Positions 33,188 through 45,300 of a DNA stretch of 64,000 nt are shown in pieces; position 1 is the first letter of the stretch; each line of letters begins with the position of its first letter. The DNA is from Ustilago trichophora (Eukaryota > Basidiomycota > Ustilaginomycetes > Ustilaginales > Ustilaginaceae): assembly GCA_900323505.1 (NCBI GenBank), contig OOIN01000040.1:124001-188000 (forward strand), read 5' to 3'. Made by a program: the position numbers and the translations under genes. Below the pieces are notes generated by a model. That model saw nothing but the letters and a program-made list of their open reading frames with translations, ran no database searches and was not told the DNA's origin.

Positions 33188-35306
33188 AGACGTTTGAAGC
33201 GTTGGAACTGGACGTGGGCATTGCGGTGGGAGGAGCAGAGTTGGTGCTTGTAGTTCTGCCTCCGTCGATGCGTTTTGCGGAGCGTTCGCGGAACTTGGCA
33301 CTCGAATCGGGGGGTAGGTCTGCAGATCGACGCGATTCTGCTACACCTGCGGTCTGCGGGAGCATGTTGGCAGAGGCAAAGTGTTGCATCAGATTGTCGG
33401 TCGACATGGCACGGGACGAGGCGATCGAGTGGGAACCAACTAGAGATCTTGCACGCGATCGTGTACCAGTGACGGTGCCACTTGAGCGAGGATCGGATCC
33501 TGCACCGCTACCGAATCGGAAACGGTTCGGAGAGGGTGCTCGCGATCGAGAGATGGTCTGAAACTCGCGACCAGATGCTCGGCCGTATGCTTGATGCAGG
33601 TGAGGATGAGTCAAGATTGCTTCAGCTTCATGCTGGTTGATGTGGTATCCTCCACCGCTTCCACCTGCTGTGGAGGAGGAATGCGCCTCGAGTTCAGTCG
33701 ACCATGTTCCACCGGGAATCGCTTTGCGCAACAAAGCTGCAGAGATCTTGAATCCCTTTGCAATGGCCCACGATACGAGGAAACCAACAAGTCTTCGCTC
33801 GATCGAGTAGATAAGCGAAGCGAAAGGGATCACACCTTCAATCGTTTCCCTCAATCCCCAGGTATCCTCGTGTCGAACAATGAGACCGGCATCGTTGAAT
33901 TCGAGTCTGCTCATTACGCGCAGCTGAATGCTACAAAGCGACTTGAGCACCGCCCTCGGATGGAACAGCGACCAGAGCAACGTACGCAGTGTCTGTCGAC
34001 CCAGACCTTGGCTCGTCCAGTGAGGTGTCAGAGCATCGGCAGGGATGGCGGGACGAGAAGCCAGCTGCTGCTGCAACACCTCTGCATCAATGTAGTGGTG
34101 CGGATTGCTTCCATTTGTCAAATGATTCAACATGGCATGTGCTGTTGAAGAAGACGATCCAGAGATGTCAAGGTCTTCGCCGTTGACGCTGTGTGGTGTA
34201 TGCGTTGGATGGGCGCTTGTACCCGAAAGCGGTCGAATGCCACTGCCATGTCCAGGCGTGTGCGGCCTTGACCCGCCCCAGATGCTCGCAATGCTGAAAG
34301 GGGTGGTGGGGCTGTGCGGATGGCTGGGTACGCGCGAGTAGGCGCTATTGGCACCATAGTCGATGAACGGATGCGGTGTCATGGGGAACGCAGATGCCGA
34401 GAGTGGATACGATGCACGTGGAGTACGATTGGCGTCGCTTGCACCAGGATCGGGGGTTGGCTTGGATGCCGAAGATCCAAACAGCGCGGGGAGGAGGGTG
34501 ACGGTGATGGTGTGGTCAATGATTCCAGCTCGTGTTCCATCAAACTCGAAATCGGAACAGATGACATCGCGCAGTTCGGACTGCACGTCCATACCGGGCA
34601 AAGCAAAGGCCATGATGAATTGGTTGGCAATCTGGTCGCGTCCATGTGCTGATAGCAGGGGAGACTCGAAGACGGCACCGCTCTCGTAGTAGCGCGATAC
34701 CATCTCTTTTACTTCCTCTGGTTTACGTTTGCATGAGTAAAAGGTGTTGTGCAGACCAAGAATGACGTCGGTGAGGGTGCTAGGACTGGGCGGGCCAGCA
34801 CTGTATCCTCCGCCCATACCGAGACCGTGCATGCCAGGGTGATTGGCAAGGCTGAGACTGCTACCGTTGCTGGGACCAGCGTGGTTGGCACCGCCAAAGG
34901 CAGATTGAAGGCAAGCTCCATCGACGTTGGGAGGTGCGGCGCCGAGATTGAGGTTCATGGGGTGGGAAGAGAAGGCACCCCCAGAGCTGCTCTGGGCTCG
35001 ACCGTGCCCACGCATGGAGAGACCACCTGGCGTCTTTGGGACACCTGCCGAGGCTGCTCCAGGAAAGTAGGACTCGGATTGTGGACCAGGTTGACGAGGA
35101 TGATGATGCCAACCGGCGGGAGCAGTGGCAGGCTTATCGGTGGCCTGGAATGAGCCCTGTCGACGGTGAAGCGATGAAGGCGCTGCTGATCCATTGGTGT
35201 TGCTGTCCTTGGCAGAATTACCGCTGCCAGGGAGGTCGATCTTCAAGTCGGCATCAAAGTCACCAGCCTGTGCAGACTGACCTGGGAAGGGCACAGAAGT
35301 CGACAT
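32961..35306 (-). CDS. SigF-like NTF2-fold fungal protein with poly-Ala tract
   Basis: A 781-residue single-exon protein of a conserved but poorly characterised fungal family. Residues 1-170 are Gly/Ser/Pro-rich and disordered. An NTF2/SnoaL-like fold lies at about 175-275: DVILGLHNTFYSCKRKPEEV, RYYESGAVFESPLLSAHGRD, and FDGTRAGIIDHTITVTLLP. A long Ser/Pro/His linker follows. The second conserved block (about 420-520) includes VLKSLCSIQLRVMSRLEFND, RHEDTWGLRETIEGVIPFAS and a hydrophobic amphipathic stretch LVGFLVSWAIAKGF that may contact membrane. Near the C-terminus a CTG/CAG repeat encodes about 18 Ala residues. In family databases the domain is called SigF-like NTF2-like; no catalytic role is established and I assign none. 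Its gene starts 2.8 kb from the chitinase gene in divergent orientation. Confidence 0.75.
33131..33187. repeat. CTG trinucleotide repeat (19 units), coding
   Basis: A perfect CTG run on the plus strand, read as GCA-type Ala codons on the coding minus strand, gives the poly-Ala tract of the SigF/NTF2-like protein. Likely to vary in length between strains. Confidence 0.95.
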
Positions 35307-35489
35307 GATGAAGGTCGTAGATGCTAGCGAATACTGCTTAGCGGCGCTCGTTACGTGGGTACTTGAGGATGGAACGCAGACGGCACGTAAAAGTTTTTGG
35401 CGGCGATGAAGTGTCTACGGATGCGGGAATTGTGCTTGTCGGAATGTGTCTCTACGTATCGGTGTACTAGAGAGAGTGTGTGTGTGACT

Positions 35490-35524
<35 letters not shown>

Positions 35525-35527
35525 GAG
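35490..35527. repeat. GA dinucleotide microsatellite
   Basis: A perfect AG run at 35490-35513 with an imperfect extension, in the leader of the SigF/NTF2-like gene. Confidence 0.85.
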
Positions 35528-36165
35528 GCTAGCTGACACGATCTCGATTTCCGGTTTTATGCAATGTGTGAGCGGAGCATGCGGTGTTGTCGATAAAGGT
35601 ATGGTCGTCTCTCTCTGATTCGATCGAAGGCTCAGAGCGATGAGAGTGATGGTGATGGTAGTACAAGTTGGTATAGATACATTAGGTTCAAGATGGATTT
35701 GAAATGGCAACACGAGAAAGCGGGCCGGACCTTTGGGTTTGGGTTTGAACTTGACAGAGGCCGAGAGTGACGTGCATTTCACGCTCCACTGTTTCACAAA
35801 GAGAGAGTCAAAGCCAAAGCCAATGCCAAAATATCCTCTCATCTATTCGACAGAGAGACGCCGAGTTGGTGCCTGCTTCAGTTTGCATGCGTCGTATCGC
35901 ACACCATGAATGACCATCATCAACACCATCAAAGAATCTAGCTCCACCACCCCACAGTTTCAGATGCAACCTTTTTGACTCGATGATATCAAAAGTATCC
36001 AATCTGAAAATCAAAATCCAAGCGGAGAAACACGTTTCTTAATCCTAAACCAAAGGTGGCAAAAATATTCCCCCCAGATCGTCAAAAGATCTGCACGCAT
36101 CCAACACTCGCTAGAGGGAGAGAGAAGTCGATCCATATCTGCAGGTCGGTAAAACCAAGCCTGAC

Positions 36166-36213
36166 TGCAGTTACTGTAATGTGCTGTACTTTGCTGTACT
36201 GTGCTGTACAGTA
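36166..36213. promoter_or_regulatory. TACTGTA-type motif cluster
   Basis: CAGTTACTGTAATGTGCTGT is followed by repeated GCTGTACTTTGCTGTACTGT units and CTGTACAGTATAAT. It lies in the long intergenic region between divergent genes. Confidence 0.35.
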
Positions 36214-38118
36214 TAATGGATGCAAATGTTTGTCGGGCACCAGGAGCGAGCAATGACGAAAAATGCGGTCTTTCCAGTGGGGATGGGTCCAGCTGTCGTC
36301 GGCTCCCTAAACTCGCTTTCACGATTTCAAGCCTTGCCGCCCTGTCACATACGGTAGTGTACTCCTAGCAGCTCACTTTTCCGCATTCCTTCTTGGAACA
36401 TACATTTCAAATCTACTGTACAAACATTTCTCTTTTGACCAAGATGAGGTTCATCAAGAGCATGGCGATTTCGAGGGATTGCAGATGCATTCTGGGTAAT
36501 GGTGCGCTATGTGGTAAAGAGGGTGCCAGGCGAGATGCCCTAGACGAGGAGATGGTGCAAGCTTGTTCCGCGTGAAAGAAAAAGACTGAGTGTATTTTGG
36601 TGGGGCAAAAAGGGAGAGGCATTTCGACGCTAGTTGAAGTGTGTTAGATCGAGATGTTTAGTGTTGCGTTCATTTTCGTCGACGTCATCCCTGATCGCTC
36701 TTGGCCATCGTAGCTTCTCCCCTTCTGACCTCCTGATTTCGCTCTGCAGCCCGATGGTATCTCTCCTATTATGTGATAGATAGATAGGGAAGCATCAAAA
36801 CATCCACAGCCTGCAAAAGCTTGATTGGAATCGTGATGAAAAAGGCATTGCGAGCAAGCCTGTTCTAGGTAAAGTTATCGCCGATCATCATTTCGTGTGG
36901 TTAGTTAATCTCCCGATTCATTCAAACGCGCCGCCTGTCAAGCAGCGCGCGCCACCATCTGAACCCATCCTCCCTTTGTCTCCAACCACATTATTACCAG
37001 CAATACAGCATCTCATCGCTCATCGACATCCCTTTCAGACCTTACGGTCGCTCTTCTGGAGCCTGGGAAAGATGCGCAGCGGAGATCATGTCTCGTATCA
37101 CACCTATCCTTTATTTATGGGCGACAAATTGGGCCTTTTGTGACATATCCCTATCCACAGTCTGCGAATTTCTTTTCTTTTTTTTTTCCCCCTTCTCCAA
37201 GCCATCTGCCACTCCGAGCTAAGTCACTTGGCGCCCAGACTCTAGACGCCTTCAACTTCTATCCCTCCTCTTGGTGCTGACCTTCCGCGTGTGAGCTCAA
37301 CATCTCCACTGCCGGCTAGCTGCGCCACACAGGCTTGCTTTGACAGCTCAAGTACTCGTATACAGTAGATGCTCTCGAATCGAGTTGCCAAGATGGGTAA
37401 TACTAGATCTTAGGGGTTGGTCTTTTCATGTGATCTGATGCCAGTTCTATTGACTCGCCAAATCAAGGTTCACAGGCTTGACTTCGGGACGCCGAGGTTT
37501 TTGCTAGAGTTATACAGCATACAACTCGGCTGAGTGAGAGAGAAGGGGAGCGATGTTTTTCCGCTGCGCTCGGGAGCGGCGTCTTAGCCCCTCACTCTTC
37601 TTTCTACCAAGCATGCGCACCTGTTTGCCTTTGCTACTAGAAAACTAATTCTGGTGTTTGTCGTCGTTGATGTTGCTGTTTTTTCTTCCTTCTCTTCAAC
37701 CATCAACCCAACCTCGATAGTATCTCCTTTCAAACTCGGTGTTGTACTCATCGTCGACTGGGTCTGGCCACCTTTTCCTTTCTCTTTCCCTCCCCTTTCT
37801 TCTTCTACTTCGTCGGACCGTTGACCGGTACCATTTCTTTTAGCTCAACGAGAGCGAGATAGCTAGTCTACTTGCAAAAACCACTCGAAGAACAGGCGTC
37901 TTCGTTTCAATCATCCTCTTTCGTCGATCGAAGAGGTACAAGGGTTCTCGTTTTCTTTCTTCTTCAACTCCTTTACCTACACTCTCTTTTGTTTCAAATA
38001 CATTCCTTTTTTCTTTCGACCCGGACAACAAAAGGTGCAGGACATCTACTCACAGTATCACGGCAACTTTCGATAGTCCGAATCAGACACAGCACACAGG
38101 ACAAACAGGATAACAAGA

Positions 38119-39786
38119 ATGAAGTTGATCCCATTCGGCATTTTGGCGCTTGCCAGCTTGTTCGCGAGCTCGGCGATTGCAGTGCAGGATGACATGGCGA
38201 ATAATGCGATGCATCTCGGTCAATCAATGAATAGCCACCTTGCTCCCACCTATTCTTCACAGGATATACAACGAGGAATGGGATCAAGATTGACCTTTGC
38301 AGCGGATAGACACTCTCCTGCAACCAGCGGTGCTGGTTCATCACCATTACTTTCGATCCAACGTCGATCGTTATGGCAAATACTCTTCGGTAGCGAGGGG
38401 AATGGGCAGAAGAGGAGGGCAGTCCCTTCTTCTCGATTCCTTCCTCGCGATCGCCGTCGACTTGCCTCCTCTAATCGCAAGTCCAAGCGCGGAAAAGGAA
38501 CATGCAAAGCCCCCACCAACAACAACAATAACAACAACAACTCTACGTCTCTCCCCACATCCACCACCTCCGCCTCCTCAGCTACCCCAACAGGTGGCGC
38601 GGCGAACGAGACCCGTACATCTACAAACAAAATCATGGCTGGCTACTGGCCCGATTGGGTCTCCTCCAACTTCCCCGCCACCTCGATCGATTTTAGCAAG
38701 TTTGACATTGTCAATTACGCTTTCGCTCTGCCCACTTCGAATTTTGATCTTTCGATTCCGACTGATCCATCTGGCTCTTTACTTCGCAAGTTTGTCGCGG
38801 CGTGCAAAGCAGGGAACACCAAAGCAGTGCTCTCGTTAGGAGGCTGGGGAGGCAGTACCTATTTCTCCCCCGCCGTACGCACCGCCTCCTCCCGCGCCAC
38901 TTTCATCAGCAACATCCTCAAGTACTACAACACCTACCAGCTGGACGGCATCGATCTTGATTGGGAGTACCCAGGTCAAACAGGAGCTGGAAATCAGCTG
39001 GATCCCAGTGACACTGCCAACTACCAGACATTCTTACAGGAGCTGCGAACGGCACTTCCAAAAGGAGCACTCATCACGGCGGCGGTTTCGCATCAACCTT
39101 GGATGGCGAGTAACGGTCAACCAGTGCAAAGTGTCGCCAGGGCTGCCGGTGTCATGGACTATATCATGATCATGAATTATGACGTTTGGGGTTCGAGCAG
39201 TAATCCTGGTCCCAACGCGCCTTTGGCGAATCTGTGTGGGAATTCGACACAACCAGGTGCAAATGCGGCTTCGGGAGTCAAAGCTTGGAGTGCGGCTGGT
39301 ATGCCAAGGGATAAGATTCTGCTGGGAATTCCTGCCTACGGATACATCAATTCCTCGTCAAAACGAACCCTTCGTACCCGCTCCTCCCCCTCTTCGCCCT
39401 CTTCTTCACCTTCTTCATCATCAGAAGAGAATTACAAGAGAGCAGTCACACTCACAAGCATGAGCGGATCCACCACAGAAGGTCAAATCAACTTTTCCAC
39501 CCTAGTCAACTCGGGCGCCCTCACCCTCGACCCTTCTACAGGACTCTACGGCGGATCAGGAGGATTCACAAAGTACTGGGACGACTGTTCCGACACACCT
39601 TACCTTTCCGATGGTAACAAGCTCATCACTTACGACGATACAAGTTCGATCTTTGACAAGGGCGCTTTTGCAAGTGCCGCCGGGATCGGGGGAATCAGCA
39701 TGTGGAGTATCGACGGCGATACCAAAAATTGGGCGCTGACAAATAGCGCTATTGCCGGTATGAGTTCCACTACTGCTGCCAAATAA
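38119..39786 (+). CDS. Secreted GH18 chitinase
   Basis: A 555-residue single-exon protein. MKLIPFGILALASLFASSAIA is a clear signal peptide. A pro-like region (about 22-165) is rich in Arg/Lys with several dibasic sites (QRRS, KRRA, RDRRR, SKRGKG) and an Asn run, then Ser/Thr. The GH18 domain starts at KIMAGYWPDWVSSNFP (about 174). It has the SLGGWGG substrate motif and the catalytic motif DGIDLDWEYPG, with proton-donor Glu283; YDVWG and the C-terminal GGISMWSIDGD complete the barrel. A Ser/Pro-rich loop with KRT and KRAV sequences (about 412-440) interrupts the barrel after the AYGYINSSS strand. GH18 enzymes cleave beta-1,4 GlcNAc chains by substrate-assisted catalysis; roles could be cell separation, wall remodelling or scavenging. 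I cannot tell which smut chitinase paralogue this is. Confidence 0.9.
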   Translation: MKLIPFGILALASLFASSAIAVQDDMANNAMHLGQSMNSHLAPTYSSQDIQRGMGSRLTFAADRHSPATSGAGSSPLLSIQRRSLWQILFGSEGNGQKRRAVPSSRFLPRDRRRLASSNRKSKRGKGTCKAPTNNNNNNNNSTSLPTSTTSASSATPTGGAANETRTSTNKIMAGYWPDWVSSNFPATSIDFSKFDIVNYAFALPTSNFDLSIPTDPSGSLLRKFVAACKAGNTKAVLSLGGWGGSTYFSPAVRTASSRATFISNILKYYNTYQLDGIDLDWEYPGQTGAGNQLDPSDTANYQTFLQELRTALPKGALITAAVSHQPWMASNGQPVQSVARAAGVMDYIMIMNYDVWGSSSNPGPNAPLANLCGNSTQPGANAASGVKAWSAAGMPRDKILLGIPAYGYINSSSKRTLRTRSSPSSPSSSPSSSSEENYKRAVTLTSMSGSTTEGQINFSTLVNSGALTLDPSTGLYGGSGGFTKYWDDCSDTPYLSDGNKLITYDDTSSIFDKGAFASAAGIGGISMWSIDGDTKNWALTNSAIAGMSSTTAAK

Positions 39787-41080
39787 GACGAGGCGTATAT
39801 AGCATTTTCCGGTTTTTGTCATGTGTTTCTGGATTGGGACAATCGATTGCTGCTTTGTTCAACTGTGATATCAAAGTAGAATATGTAGATTGTGTCGTGA
39901 GGGTCGTGTGAAGCTGTTGACGAGTCGAATAAAGCCATTGTGTGATACCCATGGTTTTCCTGATGGAGGAATGTGTGTCAGGAGGTTAGTGAGGGTGGTA
40001 TGTGACCGTTGCAAACTCCTACGATATCGGGTCTACCGTGATGAAGAAAGAAGCAGTGGTGGGCGAGAGCAAGCGGTGCTCCAGTTGACAACCTGCACAA
40101 AGCCTTTTCTTTTTTTCCTTCGATATGAACGGTGTGTGGGCGAGAATGAGCGTGCGACCCTTTGACAAACCAACCTAACGCTTAGTATGACAAAACCTTG
40201 CCGTCATGAAATGAATGGGTGCGCGACCCATTGAGAGCCCAAACAAAGTCATCGCACATGCCTTTGACCTCCTCATTTTGCCGCGCTTGAGGAACAAGCG
40301 GCTGTGGGTGGCAAAAGAAAAGCATTGTGTGACACGGTGGACTTTTTAAGATCCTTTGATCGCACCTTTAATCCGTGCTGTTCGCAATTAAGCCCGCCAT
40401 GCCCTAGCCCATGTGTGGTGTGCTCCAACATCACCCTTGTACTTGTGAAGGTTGGCGAGATGAAATGTTCCAGTGTAGGTGCTCGGTAAATTGTTCATAT
40501 GTCAACAACGCGGCCTTGGGGCGTGTGAAATCGTCGGCTGTTGAACAACCGACCTGTTCGGATTTGTTTTTACCGCCTTTGGCCATCTGACATTGTAAGC
40601 ACAACCACCGCCATTGTTGGAGCTTGTGTTGTGGTCTTCGTGAGAAAAATTGTTGCTTTCAGATGAAACCCCAACCGAAAGCAACATGAAGTTTCTGGTG
40701 GATTGAGTTCATTTGCCGGCAATGTCATAAAGAAGGTTTGGAAGGGTGTGGATTTGAAGGTGAGAGCTCTGCGTGCGACAGCCTTGATGGATGGTGCTGG
40801 ATCGATGGGTTGCGAAGGTGATGGTTTGGTGGAACGTGAGCTGCTTGAAAGGGTTGCTAGTGAAGACAATTTGAGACATCAACGATGAAAGAACCCCCTA
40901 GTCTATATGGCTACTTGAGAGCGACCTTGGTCAAAATACCGATGAGAGACTGATGATATAAGAACATCCTCCCGCCCCCTCCCCATTTGTTCTTCCCCAT
41001 CCCGTCAAAGGACCCAACCCTCCTCGGAGCCCAAATCACAAAAACAAGACCATACTGTATCATCCCCGAAATTTCAGACC
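39787..41080. other. Intergenic region chitinase to 2-hydroxyacid dehydrogenase
   Basis: About 1.3 kb without supported genes. A 99-codon minus-strand frame (40570-40869) begins at TTG, not ATG. CATACTGTAT occurs at 41051-41060, just before the next gene. Confidence 0.5.
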
Positions 41081-42158
41081 ATGATGGTCAACGTCACCTT
41101 CCAACCAGCCGACCCCTCTCGATGCTGCCTGAACATCCCCTTCCTCCTCTCTACCCTTCCACAGCCCCTAATCGCCTCTCTCGACATCCAGCCCTGCGTG
41201 ACATTGCAAACGACTGCCCTCTTTTGGCTCCCCAACTTGATCCAAGGCAACACCTCCTCTGAGCTGCGTCAAATCTTACTGAATCAAGGAAAGAATATCA
41301 GCTTCATCCAACTGCCTATGACTGGCGTTGATGACTTTATCCCCTTGATGAAGGAAGTAGAGGAGACACGGGGGACGGGATCTATTGTGTGGTGTTGTGC
41401 AAAGGTGAGCTTGATTTGCGCATCTCACAGTGTGTTTAAGAACAACGCGTGCTGACCCAAAGCCAAGATTTCTTTTTCCTCTGCCGGTATTGATGCGATA
41501 GGGATGTTATGCCCAACCAGTAGCAGAGCATGCCCTAAGCCTTATTCTAATACTATTACGTGGTCTCCATCTTGACCCACCACCCACATCCTCCCACTGC
41601 GATACGCTCTTCAACAAACGCGTCCTTATTATTGGCAACGGTTCCATCTCCCTCTCCCTCCGAACTCTTCTCTCCCCCTTCAAATGCTCCATCACCGTCC
41701 TTGATTCTACCTCCTCCCTAAACGACCTTCAAATGGGCTTCAAAAGCGCTCAGCTAATCATCCTGGCATGTCCACTCACCAATAGAACCCACAACTTGAT
41801 CAACAACGAGAATTTAAAGTGCATTAGAACTGATGCGATGCTGATCAATGTGGCGAGGGGGGAAATCGTACAAACAACGGCTCTATTGGATGCTTTACAG
41901 AATGGAAGATTGAAAAATGCAGCGCTGGACGTCATCGCTTACTCGTCCTTCTCTTCGAACCCCAATGACGAAGATAAGCAAAAGGAAATAGTACAAAGGC
42001 TGGTAAAAGAGGGAAAGTTAATATTGACACCGCACTCTGCCATACCTTCCCATCTCATCCATCAACTTTTAAGCCAGAGAATTGGGGAGAATCTACACAG
42101 GTTGATCAAAGGGAAAGACGAGTTTGTAGGTTTGGTCGATGCAGAGAAGGGATACTAG
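41081..42158 (+). CDS. Divergent D-isomer-specific 2-hydroxyacid dehydrogenase, two exons
   Basis: Exons 41081-41404 and 41502-42158 join in phase 0 across a 97-base intron (GTGAGC...GATAG) to give 326 residues. The splice joins WCCAK to GCYAQPVAEHALSLILILLR, which restores the helix that precedes the NAD domain in this family. N-terminal FIQLPMTGVDDF matches the substrate-side LPxxGVD motif. The NAD loop is IIGNGSIS, where the usual third Gly of GxGxxG is Ser. NVARGEIVQ keeps the catalytic Arg and TPHSA the catalytic His, but after AALDV the expected acidic-Pro segment with catalytic Glu is replaced by IAYSSFSSNP. Family members reduce 2-keto acids with NAD(P)H. The missing Glu makes activity uncertain; the frame is intact, so it is not an obvious pseudogene. 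Confidence 0.75.
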
Positions 42159-42380
42159 CACAAGCTTCTCTGTGCAGCGCTGGATGTGAAGATCTTCTCC
42201 TCCCTGAAACAGAATCATGCTGAATCTCACCCAGCACTTCCCGTTCCGATGCGGCGGAGGCGGACAGGAAAGCCAAAACCTTGTTTGCAAAATATGGTTC
42301 TTGAATTGCATTGTATTGAATGCATGATATGATGAATGCGGATGACTTTACATGAAATGGTGAGAATGCGATGTGTGAGC

Positions 42381-45300
42381 TCATTTTTGTGTCTCCTTGC
42401 CCGGGGCAGCAGTGTTCGGACGTCTAGCGACCAATCCGACACTCTTGACCCTTGCTCCTCTGAACGGTGAGAAAGCTCCTGCAGCGTTTCTGCTCCTCCT
42501 CGGTGAATCGTTTTGCAACAGCTCCGGCACTGCACCAGCCCATAGGCCTTTGGGCCCTTGCGCTGCGAGAGAGCAGTGGGCGAGGATCCAGCGATAGCCA
42601 ACAGGAATGTCGAGTGCAAGTGCTTCCATGTCGAGTAGAAGGTGAAGTAGGAATGGATCGACGGGGGAACGGGATGTCGAGCGACCGCGAGAGTTTGTGG
42701 TGATTCGTGAAACTGCGATGTGGAGGAGTTGAGATGTTGTGAGGGTTTGTAGTGGCATGAGGATGGGGGATGGATGGTCTGATGTGGGAGTGGCGGTGCT
42801 TTGCAGGGGCGATGCAGTGTTGTGTCTGTCCATGTCTGACGATGACGCTCGCTCAGACCTTCCCGCTGTATCGCCGGAGTCCGCGATTGCAGAGACCGGT
42901 TCTTCGCGTGACGAGGATGATCGTCTCTCTAACGCTTGCATGTACCCACGTCGTAGCTGAGACAGAACCTCTGACCGCGTCAAGTGCCTCCTGCTTCGCT
43001 GAACCATCCCCGGTCGGCGACCAAACATGTCCAACAGCGGATCGTAAAAGCGCGAGTCTGGCTGCACATCTGCATCCTCCCCGACAAGACCCAAGAGCGC
43101 CCGCTTTGGCGATACCATCTTTGCTTCAATTCGACCTCCTGGCTGCATCCATCCTTCCAATCGCTTTCGACGCCAGTTCGACAGCCTCTGCGAAAGCTGC
43201 CAGTGATGTACGAGGAAAGCATACTCGCGCTTGGCAAGTAGCTGCGCAGCTCTCCATCTCAACCCTTCACCCAAGTCTCCGGCACCGTTGAATGATCGTC
43301 CCACCGACCGTGATCTGCCGATGTAAGAGCGACCACGGAGCGAGGCGACAATGTTCCATCCTCGAGCGTATTCCCGGTGGGCCATCGACTGGGTAGATCT
43401 CCTAGTGGTAAATCGCGAAGCGCTGAGAGACGGACGCAGGCGACGCGATGGCAGAGCGTGCTTGACCTTGGGCATTCTAGCAGCCTCACTGGCGAGGACC
43501 TGCATGAGGATGGTGGCGGCCTCCACTGGCACCTTCCAAGGAGTCTTGGCAACGTCATTCGTGGGAGACTGCAGCGCGCTTTGGAGACTGGTGCGCTTGA
43601 TGAGACGCCAAATGCGCAACGCCAGGCCAGTCTTGCCCGCCTTGGCCGCAAGATTGAGCGTGGCAGTCAAGACATGCGGGTTGAGAATGGCGTGCCTGGA
43701 TGCCTGATTCGCCTTGGGTCTGAGCCTTCTGTCCGACATTTGCTGCTGGGAAGGGTTTGGCGGACTCAAAGAATCAGCAGTCGGCCTGCGTGCAAAACGT
43801 GCTGTGTTGAGTGCTGGGTAGATGCGCATGACGAGCTCCTTGACCCCTGCGTGACCGGGCTCATGACGGTAGCGTCGCAAAAAGAGGCCAGATGCCGTCA
43901 CATACTGAAGCAGCGAGACCAGACGGTATGAGTCGGCTTTTGCGATGGCAGTGTCGATCTGCTGAATCATGGGTCGGATCGGAGGTGGCTCGACTCCGCT
44001 TGCTACTGCTGCTGCTGCTGCTGCTGCTGCTTCTGGTGATAGTGATGCTGCTGCTGTTGCTTTACCTTTGCTGCTGCTCGACTGATCGGCAAGGACACTT
44101 TCGTGGCTGATCGATTGCTCTGCTGCGCCATCCTGCGACTGCTTGGTGATCAAGACTGCACGTGCCAGCCCCTGGTAGCGCTGCGTGGTGGCCTGACGCA
44201 GGATAGTATTGAAAGTGACAGCGTCTGGTTCGAGTGGTGGCTGTCGAAGCCGAGTCATGTGCTCGAAAACCTGCTTGCAGATGGCCGGCGACTTGAGAAC
44301 GGACAAGGCGTAGTGAATGAGCTGATTGTAGACGACTATCCCCAAAGTCGGTCTGATGACGGGATTGCCTTCAAACAGAAGATTGCCAGCTGAGCGTGTC
44401 TGCCCGTCTGGAAGCGATTGCATATACTCGCGCAGATAGTATCGAATCACTTCCGCTGCGCCGTGCATCCTCCTTTTCTCTGCGACGTCAAATGATCCTG
44501 GCATGGCTGCATTGGTGGCGATGGGCTCGTTGAGCAGCACCGTAGACTCGAAGCGACAGCACGCCGACAAGATCCACGTGATCTGTGGTGTACTGGGTGT
44601 GGGAGGAAGCGGTAGTCGTCCGCCACGTACCAATCGAATCAGGTCCACCAGAGCATCAGCATACTCGGATCTCTTGGCACTCAGAGCCTGTCGTTCGCGC
44701 TGCGGGAGATCGGCCAAGAGATCGGGTCGAATGCGGGGAAGGAGCTCTTCGAGATGCTGAAGGGCACGCGTGACCTCCCTGAGAGCCTGCGAGCTTGGCT
44801 TGCCCATCTCGACTACCAGAGCTGCTTGGTGTCGCATCGGGGAGCGTAGACGCCTGGCCTCCTTGTGAGCGGCCCACCATGCCCGTACCTCTGCAGCGAA
44901 AGTCTGGACGGCAAGTTGAGCTTGACCTGAAGCGATCATGGCACGTATCAGTGCTGTCTGGGAAGCCGTGGCTCTTGGCATCTGAGCGAGATGCATGGCA
45001 GATACAAGTGAGGTGGCGGCGTCGAGGTGTTGCTGCGATTCGAAACGCCGAGTGGGTCGAGAACTGGTAGTTGAAGGTGCGAGCGTGAGGAGCGAGATGA
45101 CTTGTTGTGTGATGAGGACGAGTCTTGTTCCTGCTGTAGGCCTCGCCGTGGAGACGGCCACGTTCGAGCTGGATCCATCAGCTACGGGTATGGCAGAATC
45201 GGATGAAAGGGAGAATTCCAAATCGGACACGGATCGAGGATTCCAACCGAGCTTGACTAGTAGATGGCGGACAATGTTGGCAGCCAAGACCGACTGGCCA

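Larger units (their letters stand above)
35307..38118. other. Largest gene-free stretch (2.8 kb), divergent promoter region
   Basis: Separates the divergent SigF/NTF2-like and chitinase genes. Open frames here are short and mostly lack ATG starts. Contents seen: a GA microsatellite (35490-35527), a TACTGTA-type cluster (36166-36213), TACTGTACA at 36415, TATACAGTA near 37370, a poly-T run near 37178, and a 350-base CT-rich leader before the chitinase ATG. No tRNA, 5S rRNA or snRNA could be recognised, but a non-coding transcript cannot be excluded. Confidence 0.5.

Noticed and set aside
36895..37143. 82-codon plus-strand frame in the long gene-free block
   Set aside because: Starts at GTG, shows no domain, and has no coding-like bias.
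40570..40869. 99-codon minus-strand frame divergent to the 2-hydroxyacid dehydrogenase
   Set aside because: It begins at TTG, has no recognisable domain and no splice joining it to another exon.
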